DNA from: Armatimonadota bacterium
GTDB taxonomy: Bacteria; Armatimonadota; Armatimonadia; Armatimonadales; Armatimonadaceae
DNA: 7,040 bases
Direction: 5' to 3'
Assembly (NCBI GenBank): GCA_014381035.1
Contig: JACMIS010000697.1
Coordinates: 1 to 7,040 of the forward strand
This document shows, piece after piece, positions 1 through 6,205 of this stretch. A program made the translations under genes and the position numbers. Positions within the stretch are counted from its first letter, which is position 1; each line of letters opens with the position of its first letter. The notes under the pieces are model-generated. The model saw only the letters and a program-made list of their open reading frames with translations. It searched no databases and was not told the origin of the DNA.

Positions 1-118
1 CCTGTGCTACTGGTACGAGTGGCGTGTCCGGGATCGGTGTCTGTACAGCCCACCCCCGCGCTCCCAGCAACACGATTATTCCCGCAACCCATCCTGTATA
101 TCTCGTCGCGACTCGCAT
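1..118 (-). CDS. Start of an exported protein, truncated by the left window edge
   Basis: An ATG at 118-116 opens a frame that stays open to base 1, giving 39 codons plus one base. The visible product begins MRVATRYTGWVAG and continues with a hydrophobic run (IIVLLGARGWA) and then QTPIPDTPLVP. This is a classic signal peptide: basic n-region, hydrophobic core, and a likely cut after GWA or WAV. The proline-rich start of the mature protein resembles the start of the mature porin encoded just upstream (RQTPPVAPVPPP), so a second porin-like outer-membrane protein is possible but not shown. It lies 110 bases after the porin stop in the same direction, with a long hairpin between them. No strong Shine-Dalgarno is visible; the best is a weak AAAGAG before the ATG. 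Function is unknown from what is visible. Confidence 0.6.
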   Translation of the reverse strand, partial: MRVATRYTGWVAGIIVLLGARGWAVQTPIPDTPLVPVAQ

Positions 119-165
119 GGCTCTTTTTCACTTTCCGTCCGATTATTGCGGCTTCCCAAGACTGT

Positions 166-219
166 TTTCCTCTCTCCCTTCTTTTGTCCTCCGCGGAAGA
201 AAAGAAGGGAGAGAGGAAA
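166..219 (-). terminator. Perfect 20-bp hairpin downstream of the porin, terminator-like
   Basis: Bases 166-185 (TTTCCTCTCTCCCTTCTTTT) are exactly complementary in reverse to bases 200-219, leaving a 14-base loop at 186-199. The loop itself contains the palindrome TCCGCGGA at 190-197. On the minus strand the stem starts about 10 bases after the porin stop codon (229-231), where a transcription terminator or 3'-end protecting stem would be expected. There is no clean T-run directly after the stem on either strand, so it is not a textbook intrinsic terminator. One arm is all pyrimidine and the other all purine, which is unusual. It could also serve as an RNA-processing or stability element separating two co-directional genes. 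Confidence 0.55.
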
Positions 220-228
220 CAGAGCGTC

Positions 229-546
229 TCAGAAGTTTAGTTGGAGCCCGGCCAGGATTGCGTTCTCGACGGATTGATTGCCGGCCGGGAATCGGACGGA
301 ACGCCCGAAATCGGTCCGCTCATAGTTCAACTGCGCTTTTAACTGGCGGTTCAAGTAGGCGTTGATCCCGATGGTCACCGCATCCGCTTTGTCCGCCGAG
401 GTCAAGGGGTCCGCCAAACCGAGGGAGAACGTGTCACTATCACCGCGGAACCGCGAGTAGCGCACGGCTAATTCGTAGGCACCCGCGACCGGTAGCCGGA
501 TCATAGGGGCGACGCGCGGCGGGGTTGCGAAACGATGTCGGCTCAC
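229..546 (-). CDS. C-terminal part of the frameshifted porin
   Basis: This is the second frame of the broken porin. Its nominal GTG at 546 is an artefact of the open frame, since the real coding part begins around 481-500. From there it encodes the last 80 to 85 residues: GAYELAVRYSRF, then strands including ADAVTIGINAYLNRQLKAQL and NYERTDFG, and finally AILAGLQLNF. In PF07396 porins this end holds the last barrel strands, and the terminal Phe is needed for recognition by the BAM complex. A ribosome starting here would make no exported protein, because there is no signal peptide. It should therefore be read as one gene with the upstream frame. Confidence 0.75.
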   Translation of the reverse strand: MSRHRFATPPRVAPMIRLPVAGAYELAVRYSRFRGDSDTFSLGLADPLTSADKADAVTIGINAYLNRQLKAQLNYERTDFGRSVRFPAGNQSVENAILAGLQLNF

Positions 547-1589
547 CCGTCAGCACGTACGTCGCCTGCAGGTTGAATCCGTTCGTGACCGCGCGCGTCG
601 CGGCGGTCCCTTTGCGGATCTCCTGACGCGTCGTGAAATGCTCGCCGAGAAATCCGAGCGGACCGGCGTAGTAGAAAAACTGCGGCGCGATCCGGGTCCG
701 TTCGCCGTCCCCGGTCACGCCGTCCGCATAACGAAAGAATGCGGACCGCCCTGCTGTGCGAAATGTCTGCCCGCTTAATGGTTCCGAAGTCGAACCGGCC
801 GTCGCCGCGATCCCGACACCCAGCCCGCGAAGCCGCGACGTGGGTTGGGCACGGAACGGTTGGTAGAACACGCGTGCCGCGAATTCGAGGGCACTGTCCG
901 CGTTGCCGTCCGCCGCGCCGTTATCCATGACGCCGTTGAATATCCCGAACTCCAACTCCAGCCCGTTTTTGCCGGGATCGGTCATCAGCATCAGCCCCAC
1001 ATCGCGGATCGGGATCACGTTCCCGGCGATGGATCGCTCCAGAAACGGCACGTCCGCCGCCATTTGTAACCGTTCCAGGCTGTACGGGACCTTGAATTTC
1101 CCGGTGCGCAGACGCAGTTGCGGTCGGAGTCGCAGATCGATATACGCGTCCTGTAAGACCGCCCGCCCTTCGCCGAACTCCGGCATGAGACGGAACTCGA
1201 CGAACTCAAACAGAACGCCGTCTAAAATAGGGCGCACACGGCGTAGGCTGAACGCGCTATTCCCCGTGCGCCCGTTTTCGGGGAACGCGTGTAGATACGA
1301 TTGGATGAGTCCCCCGACTTTCAGGCGTGACTTGCCGTCGGCGGATTGGATCGCGAACGGTCCGGGAGCCATAGGGGGTGCCGCCGTCGGGTAGGAGGGG
1401 GGCGGCACCGGTGCAACGGGCGGAGTCTGTCGGGCGACAGCCAGAGACGGTAGAAACAGGAAAAATCCGCACATCGCGAGGCGAGCGGAAGTAGTGACGG
1501 CAAGAGTGGAGCGCGTAGAATCCTTGACGACGCGACTGAAATTGACAGTAAACACTTTATAGTCGGTCGGAATAATATAGATTGTCAGG

Positions 1590-1618
1590 ATTATACACAC
1601 TTCCACACGAGTAAGCAA
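1590..1618 (-). promoter_or_regulatory. Sigma70-like promoter of the porin gene
   Basis: Read on the minus strand, TTGCTT (1618-1613) and a perfect TATAAT (1595-1590) are separated by 17 bases, the ideal spacing for a housekeeping sigma-factor promoter. Transcription would start near 1583. This lies in the 18-base gap and first codons after the M28 peptidase stop (1637-1639), so the porin can be transcribed separately from the peptidase. It also means the TTG at 1618 cannot be the start codon on this transcript. GTG 1555 (leader of about 28 bases) or ATG 1474 become the candidates, though neither has a clear Shine-Dalgarno. Confidence 0.55.
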
Positions 1619-1636
1619 GCAGAAGTCTGTGCCTGT

Positions 1637-2992
1637 TTATGGGCGGGCAGGTCCGGCACTCGGCACTGTCGGGAGGCTTCGCGCCCCGCTTTTGCCAATC
1701 GTGCGCACCGCGAACAGGTAATCGTCTTTGCTAAAGGATAGCGTAGCTCGCGTTTCTGTCGCCGGAAACCGAACGGTCTTCTCCCAGTCGGGAGCCGTCG
1801 TCCGGCGGATCAGCACCTCATACCCGGCGACAGGTTCCGTGACGGCGTCCCAGGAAAGGGTGGTTTTCGCCGATAGGTCGCCTCGCAGTCGCACGTTGAC
1901 GGGAGAGAGTGGGGCGGACGCCAGTTCGGCGACGATGGCGGCGTTCACCTGCGCGACGCGACGTAAGTACGCGTAATCCACGAACTCGGGCAGGTCGCCG
2001 TATTGGACACCGTCCTCAGTCCGCAGGTCCTGATGCTGGTGTCGCCAATCCTCATTCGGCTCGGTCAGGCGCACCGCGAACGGGTAGCCATTTTGCAGGA
2101 ACGGCGTATGGTCCCCGCCGCGCCCGTAGCGGTCGTTGCGGTACACCAGTTCCACCCCGAAACCTTTGACATAGCGGCTCGCCGTGCTTTTCACGGCGCG
2201 GGCGAGGGTGCGGGCGGGGGAATCGGCATCGGTTCCGGCGGCGCGTTGGCGGGCAAGGTTCGCCGGTTCCACGCCGGGATCGAAGCCCGCCGAGAAAACG
2301 CGCACATGCTTGTCGTCCCTTTTGCCGTTCTCCCCGCGCGAGTTACCGACGATGTCGTTGGTGAGCATCGCGATCACGGTTTTGTTCTGTGCCTTGAGCG
2401 ATCTCGCCAGATATGCCGAACCGTACAAACCCTGCTCTTCCCCCGTCACTGCCGCAAAGATAACGGTTGCCGGGAAGCGGGTTTTAGACGACGCCATCGC
2501 CCGCGCCACTTCCAGCACGACCGCCACGCCGGACGCATCATCGTTCGCGCCGGGCGCGGCAGATTTCGCGTCGAGTACGTCCGTGACACGCGAATCATAG
2601 TGTCCACTGATCACGATAACTCGCTCCGGTGACGCGGTTCCGGGAAGCGTCGCGAGGACGTTGGTCAGTTCGGCGGGAGCGGGGATGCGGTTCCCGGCAG
2701 GCTCGGTCCAGGTTTGCTTTTCGACCCGTAATCGCCCTCCGCTCTCGGCGGCGATCTTGCCGAACTCCGTTTGCAACCACGCCGCGGCGGCGTCCACGCC
2801 GTTCGCACCGGACAGCGTGTGCCGGGTCGGAAACGCGGCAAGCCCCCGCACCGTTGTTTCCAATCGCGGGCGGGCGATCTGCTCGACGGCGGTTCGAACC
2901 GCCGGGTCTTGCGACGGCACGTCGGGCGCGGTTCGGGCAGGGATGGCAAGAACCAGAGGTAATGTAGCGAGGAGGGGAATAATCAGGCGCAT
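1637..2992 (-). CDS. Secreted M28-family zinc aminopeptidase with fibronectin-III-like tail
   Basis: This 451-residue protein is a two-zinc exopeptidase that would remove N-terminal residues from peptides outside the cytoplasm. Residues 1-21 form a signal peptide (MRLIIPLLATLPLVLA, cut near ART). Residues about 25-95 form a prodomain-like helical region with the RGLAAFPTRHTLSGANG stretch seen in this subgroup. The catalytic domain spans about 110-355. Its motifs are GHYDS (His131, first zinc ligand), GANDDASG (Asp151, bridging ligand), TGEEQGL (Glu185 general base, Glu186 ligand), NDIVG (Asp213 ligand) and WRHQHQD (His318 or His320, last ligand). All expected active-site residues are present, so it should be active. 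Residues about 362-445 look like a fibronectin type III domain (TTLSWDAVTEPVAGYEVLIRR). The ATG at 2992 has no Shine-Dalgarno but has a -10 element just before it. It runs divergently from the LPP20-like gene. The substrate is not predictable. Confidence 0.9.
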   Translation of the reverse strand: MRLIIPLLATLPLVLAIPARTAPDVPSQDPAVRTAVEQIARPRLETTVRGLAAFPTRHTLSGANGVDAAAAWLQTEFGKIAAESGGRLRVEKQTWTEPAGNRIPAPAELTNVLATLPGTASPERVIVISGHYDSRVTDVLDAKSAAPGANDDASGVAVVLEVARAMASSKTRFPATVIFAAVTGEEQGLYGSAYLARSLKAQNKTVIAMLTNDIVGNSRGENGKRDDKHVRVFSAGFDPGVEPANLARQRAAGTDADSPARTLARAVKSTASRYVKGFGVELVYRNDRYGRGGDHTPFLQNGYPFAVRLTEPNEDWRHQHQDLRTEDGVQYGDLPEFVDYAYLRRVAQVNAAIVAELASAPLSPVNVRLRGDLSAKTTLSWDAVTEPVAGYEVLIRRTTAPDWEKTVRFPATETRATLSFSKDDYLFAVRTIGKSGARSLPTVPSAGPARP

Positions 2993-3012
2993 AGTGAAGG
3001 TGATTGTAGCAC
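2992..3012 (-). promoter_or_regulatory. Extended -10 element giving a nearly leaderless peptidase mRNA
   Basis: On the minus strand TGC-TACAAT (TACAAT at 3008-3003, preceded by TG) lies only 10 bases before the peptidase ATG at 2992. A start about 7 bases after the -10 would leave a leader of only three or four bases, too short for a Shine-Dalgarno, and none is seen (CACCTTCACT precedes the ATG). An extended -10 can work without a -35, and no good -35 is visible. The call rests on pattern alone. Confidence 0.35.
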
Positions 3013-3041
3013 GCCAGACACTAATTCATCGTGCCGTATCA

Positions 3042-3058
3042 ATTTCATCCGATGAAAT
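3042..3058. repeat. 17-bp palindrome in the divergent intergenic region, possible operator
   Basis: ATTTCATC at 3042-3049 and GATGAAAT at 3051-3058 are perfect inverted copies around a single central base. It lies between the divergently transcribed M28 peptidase and LPP20-like genes, about 50 bases behind the peptidase start and about 108 bases ahead of the LPP20-like start. A centre of one base is too tight for an RNA hairpin but suits a dimeric DNA-binding regulator. It could control either or both genes; no regulator gene is in the window. Confidence 0.35.
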
Positions 3059-3149
3059 CGCCTGCAAAAAATATCGAGGATAATTTCGCAGAAAATACCG
3101 GTCTTCGTCACAAAACCAACCGGAAAAACGTTAACCGAGCAAGACCCAT

Positions 3150-3155
3150 AGGAGG
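3150..3155 (+). promoter_or_regulatory. Strong Shine-Dalgarno fixing the LPP20-like start
   Basis: AGGAGG at 3150-3155 is a full match to the Shine-Dalgarno consensus, 10 bases before ATG 3166. The same frame extends upstream to GTG 3031 and ATG 3052, but those starts have no such site and would bury the signal peptide behind about 40 polar residues. The start is therefore placed at 3166. Confidence 0.7.
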
Positions 3156-3165
3156 CTTCGCACCG

Positions 3166-4128
3166 ATGATTGTTTCGCTACTTTCACTTACCCTTTTTCT
3201 CGCCTACGCGCCGCAAGCAGCGACGATGGTGACAACCACGACAACCACGGTGCGCCGCGACACCGATCCGCTCGTGGATACCAGCGCGAACGGCAAAGCG
3301 CGCGTCAACTTCAACGCCGGTGTGATCAAGGCGACCGGTTCCGGTGCGCCGCCCGCCCCCGGCGTCGCCTCGAACGACGCGCAATCCCGACTGATGGCAC
3401 TCGGTGCGGCGAAAGCAGACGCCCTGCGGAATCTGGCGATGATGGTTTCCAGCGTACAGGTGACCAGCGAAACCCGCGTCAAAAACTTCCAGACCGAATC
3501 GGACATCGTGGAAACCCGTCTTGAGGCGGTCCTGCGAAATGCCCGCGTCATTCGCGAGGAGTTCAAGGATGGGATCGCCACGGTGACGGTAGAGATGGCA
3601 CTCTACGGCGATAACTCGGTCGCCGAAGCGGTATATCCAGAAATCTTGCCGGAAACACCCGCGTCGTCTGACTGGGAAGGACCACGTGAACCGGCTATCG
3701 CGTTGCCGCCCGCGACCGCGCCGCGACCGCTCCCGCCGCTTTCCCGCGAGCCGGGCTTGACTCCTGAATCAGACAACGGACCATTCACCTCGGTGATCGT
3801 GGACTGCCGGGGAATGGGCATCGAAGCCGCAATGGCTCCGAAACTGATGGACGATTCCGGGAACGAAGTGTACGGCACGGTGCGCGTTTCCGCCGATTAC
3901 GCGATTGCCGTCGGTATCGTCGGGTATCCGCGCTCCATGTCGGAAGCGATTCGCTCGAAACGTGCCGGATCGCACCCGTTGATCGTTCGTGCGACGGGGG
4001 CAGGGGACAAGCACCGCTATAACCCGACCATCTCGCGACGCGATGCCGAGCGTATCCTTTCAGCCAATTCCCGCGACCACTTTTTAGAGCGAACCTCGGT
4101 TGTGTTTCTGGTAGACCCGTTGAAGTAG
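3166..4128 (+). CDS. Exported LPP20/FlgP-like protein
   Basis: The product has 320 residues. Residues 1-19 are a signal peptide (MIVSLLSLTLFLAYAPQAA) without a lipobox Cys, so it is likely periplasmic and soluble rather than a lipoprotein. A Thr-rich stretch (residues 23-28) follows. Residues about 44-147 match the pattern of LPP20-type domains: an Ala-rich helix (AQSRLMALGAAKADALRNLA), then VQVTSETRVKNFQTESDIVE, then VIREEFKDGIATVTVEMALYG. A proline-rich linker (about 158-205) leads to a second domain (206-317). That domain has SVIVDCRGMGIEAAMAPKL, DSGNEVYG, YAIAVGIVGYPRSMSEA, NPTISRRDAERIL and ERTSVVFLVD, an arrangement I recall in bacterial LPP20/FlgP-related proteins. Vibrio FlgP belongs to this family and builds an outer-membrane ring around the flagellum. 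The next gene, a CsgG/FlgT-like protein, starts 20 bases downstream, so the two are probably one operon. The exact role is inferred; no flagellar gene is visible. Confidence 0.75.
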   Translation: MIVSLLSLTLFLAYAPQAATMVTTTTTTVRRDTDPLVDTSANGKARVNFNAGVIKATGSGAPPAPGVASNDAQSRLMALGAAKADALRNLAMMVSSVQVTSETRVKNFQTESDIVETRLEAVLRNARVIREEFKDGIATVTVEMALYGDNSVAEAVYPEILPETPASSDWEGPREPAIALPPATAPRPLPPLSREPGLTPESDNGPFTSVIVDCRGMGIEAAMAPKLMDDSGNEVYGTVRVSADYAIAVGIVGYPRSMSEAIRSKRAGSHPLIVRATGAGDKHRYNPTISRRDAERILSANSRDHFLERTSVVFLVDPLK

Positions 4129-4148
4129 AAAGACAGTAGGTGCAGACT

Positions 4149-6194
4149 ATGCCAATCCGACTCCGCGCCCTGACGCTCTGCGCCGTTTACGCGGCACTGC
4201 TTTTTCTCGTGTCCGCTCCCGTTTATGGGGGACGGGCACGAGAGGGTGACGTACTGAAGATCTTCAATAATCAACGGGTGTACGTGATCAGCAATGTGGA
4301 AGCCGACGCTCCCGCACTTGCCGACCTACTCCTTGCCGACTGTCCGGTAAAGGAGCGCCGCGTGTTGACACTAAACGAGTGGAACGCCCTACCGAAGGAG
4401 ACGCGCTGGTATGTGACCTGTGTCTACCTGATCGACCGGGAGCGAATCGCGCCGTGGGCGCAGGTGCCGCTCAATTGCCGCGCCGAAACCACGGAAAACT
4501 GGATCGAAGTGATTCGTACGGGGCGTGACTGGGGCATCGCGCATGATATTACCGTTTCCGCGCCCGACCTGTCGAACCTGCGCCGCGCCATTAAAGCATT
4601 TCGTAATTTGAAGGAATCGCCGCGCAAACCGCTCACCGAGACCGTGCGCTCGCTCGCCGTGATACCAATCGGCGACGGCGCGGAACAAGCGGCGCAACCG
4701 TTCCTCGGCGAGACGCCGCGCGGGACACGCCCGCCACACCATTTACCGGTCGGGGAGTACGAATCGCGCCAGGGGCGTTTGACCGCCACGGACGAGGTAG
4801 TGTTGCTGGATCGCTCGTCGGCGGTCGCGACCGCGATTCCGACGGCGTTCGCGCCGGTGTCGGACAAACTGCTGACACCGGGCGGGGACGTGTTCGCGTG
4901 GCGCGAAACCAAGCCGGGCGGCTACGTCCGCGCCTATATTTCTGCCCCCACCACCGGAATGCTTCGTGCGGTCCTGCAGAAAAGCGAGGGTAACCTGCTT
5001 TCGTTAGCCGCGTTCGAGAAGCCGACCGTGTTGGCGACCGCCCGCGACCTGCGCCCGGTGCGGCGTGTCGCGGTGGCAACGATTGGCGGCGAACGCATTG
5101 ACGACGCGGCGGCGAACCGGATCGCGGGGCTGGCGGCAAGCGAACTACGCGGGCTGAATGCGTTCGAGGTGCTGGAGCGAACCGCATTGACTGCTGTTTT
5201 AGCCGAGATCGCGCTGGATCAGGCGGGTCTGACCCGGGGCGCGAACCGGGCAAAAGTCCGCCAGTTAGCGGCGGCGGACGCACTGCTCATCGTGGATCTA
5301 TCGCGCTCCGAAGGCGGTACGGACTATTCCTCGTCTGCGAAGCGAACCACGCCGCCGTTGCCGGGACCGCCGCGCCGTCCGTCCGAGCCGTCGCGCCTCA
5401 AAACCGATTTGAACGTCGGCGGCAAAGACAGCGAGATCGTGCGCGTGGTCGCGGAAAGTCTGCTGAGGGGCGTCGTGGGCACCAAAACCGATGCCGAATA
5501 TTCCTCCGCACTGAGGGAGTACCGCCGTAGCACCTTGCCACTCTGGGAACGGTCCGTCGCCGACTACAACGCCCGCGCCGATTCGCGGCAGATCGAATGG
5601 CGACAGACTATCACGGCGCGAAGCACGGTACGCGTCGCCGGTTCCCTGCGCCTCGTTGATCTGGCGGACGGTCTGGTGCTCTGGGAGGTGCCTATCGCGT
5701 CGAGTGACAAAGAGGAACGCACTCAACAGACCCGAACCGCTTACTCCACCGGCGAATCGTCCACCGCGCCCGACGCCAGCGATCTGCCCAGTATAAACGG
5801 CGAGATTCCCGGCGAACTGCTTGCCCGCACCGCCGAAACCGCGGTCGCCGAGTCGCTCAAATCGCTCCCCGCGACCGCGCTTCTGCCGGTCGCGACAGCA
5901 TCCTCTGCCGCGCTCGCACCAAGCCCCGACCCAGCCGAAGAAAAGGAGGAGGCTATCAGTGGAAAGGTGATCGACGTGGACGGGGGGACGGTCTTAATAG
6001 GACTCGGCGCGTCGGACCGGGTAAAGATCGGCGACACACTGGAAATCGCCACCGCCACCGGAACAAAACTGCGCGTCGTCATTCGCCGCGTCCGCCCGCG
6101 CACCTGTGACGCGACATTCGTCGCCAGCACCAATCCGGCGCACCGGACCCGTGTGCAGATCGGCGATGTGGTGAAGCCATTCGTCAAGCCGTAA
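4149..6194 (+). CDS. Exported CsgG/FlgT-like envelope protein
   Basis: The product has 681 residues from ATG 4149, preferred over GTG 4140 because AGGTG at 4138-4142 is well placed. The signal peptide is about residues 1-26 (LTLCAVYAALLFLVSAPVYG), with no Cys at the cleavage site. Residues about 30-165 form an N-terminal domain I do not recognise, with three Cys (65, 91, 110). A CsgG-like region spans about 304-577: RRVAVATIGG, then AFEVLERTALTAVLAEIALD and QAGLTRGANRAKVRQLAAAD, ALLIVDLSRSEGG, and later VRVAGSLRLVDLADGLVLWE. CsgG is an outer-membrane secretion channel subunit, and the same fold occurs in FlgO/FlgT ring proteins. A Pro/Ser-rich insert (about 394-418) interrupts it. After a low-complexity Ala/Pro/Glu linker, residues about 604-640 (SGKVIDVDGGTVLIGLGASD, then KIGDTLEI) match the FlgT C-terminal type of small beta domain. 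The gene is tightly spaced on both sides. Domain type is fairly clear; cellular function is inferred. Confidence 0.7.
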   Translation: MPIRLRALTLCAVYAALLFLVSAPVYGGRAREGDVLKIFNNQRVYVISNVEADAPALADLLLADCPVKERRVLTLNEWNALPKETRWYVTCVYLIDRERIAPWAQVPLNCRAETTENWIEVIRTGRDWGIAHDITVSAPDLSNLRRAIKAFRNLKESPRKPLTETVRSLAVIPIGDGAEQAAQPFLGETPRGTRPPHHLPVGEYESRQGRLTATDEVVLLDRSSAVATAIPTAFAPVSDKLLTPGGDVFAWRETKPGGYVRAYISAPTTGMLRAVLQKSEGNLLSLAAFEKPTVLATARDLRPVRRVAVATIGGERIDDAAANRIAGLAASELRGLNAFEVLERTALTAVLAEIALDQAGLTRGANRAKVRQLAAADALLIVDLSRSEGGTDYSSSAKRTTPPLPGPPRRPSEPSRLKTDLNVGGKDSEIVRVVAESLLRGVVGTKTDAEYSSALREYRRSTLPLWERSVADYNARADSRQIEWRQTITARSTVRVAGSLRLVDLADGLVLWEVPIASSDKEERTQQTRTAYSTGESSTAPDASDLPSINGEIPGELLARTAETAVAESLKSLPATALLPVATASSAALAPSPDPAEEKEEAISGKVIDVDGGTVLIGLGASDRVKIGDTLEIATATGTKLRVVIRRVRPRTCDATFVASTNPAHRTRVQIGDVVKPFVKP

Positions 6195-6205
6195 AATAGA
6201 AACTA

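Larger units (their letters stand above)
229..1618 (-). pseudogene. Phosphate-selective porin O/P-like outer-membrane protein, frameshifted
   Basis: The product resembles the OprO/OprP-type porin family (PF07396), whose 16-stranded outer-membrane barrels take up anions such as phosphate. The upstream frame (440-1618) gives a signal peptide (LAMCGFFLFLPSLAVA, cut near ARQTPP). A barrel follows with family-like stretches SRLKVGGLIQSYLHAF, SAFSLRRVRPILDG, LRTGKFKVPYSLERLQ and FLERS. That frame then loses similarity after RRPYDPATG. The family motif continues in the neighbouring frame as GAYELAVRYSRF and ends in a C-terminal Phe (AGLQLNF), the usual signal for the outer-membrane insertion machinery. 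The switch lies near 481-500 and equals one extra or two missing bases. The rejoined protein is about 414-462 residues, close to the roughly 440 of OprP. The annotated start is uncertain: the TTG at 1618 overlaps a promoter -35 element, so GTG at 1555 or ATG at 1474 is more likely. It could be a true pseudogene or a sequencing error. Confidence 0.8.

Noticed and set aside
4..365. Plus-strand open frames of 78 and 113 codons at the left end
   Set aside because: They cross the inverted repeat and the coding strand of the porin C-terminus and of the left-edge gene, with compositional oddity and no recognisable domain; they are antisense shadows.
440..546. Programmed ribosomal frameshift in the porin
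   Set aside because: No slippery heptamer, nearby Shine-Dalgarno stimulator or pseudoknot is evident near the switch; a mutation or sequencing error is simpler.
2003..2632. Plus-strand 209-codon frame opposite the M28 peptidase
   Set aside because: It is antisense to the catalytic core of a well-supported gene in GC-rich DNA, where long shadow frames are common; its translation has no family features.
3079..3084. GATAAT as the -10 of the LPP20-like operon promoter
   Set aside because: No acceptable -35 lies 16-18 bases upstream, so the promoter of this operon could not be located with confidence.
3232..3249. Tandem ACAACCACG copies encoding a Thr run
   Set aside because: Only two copies inside a coding sequence; low-complexity coding, not a separate repeat element.
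4633..5283. Minus-strand 216-codon frame opposite the CsgG/FlgT-like gene
   Set aside because: The translation is Arg/Pro/Ser-rich, typical of antisense frames in GC-rich genes, and the plus-strand frame has clear domain motifs.
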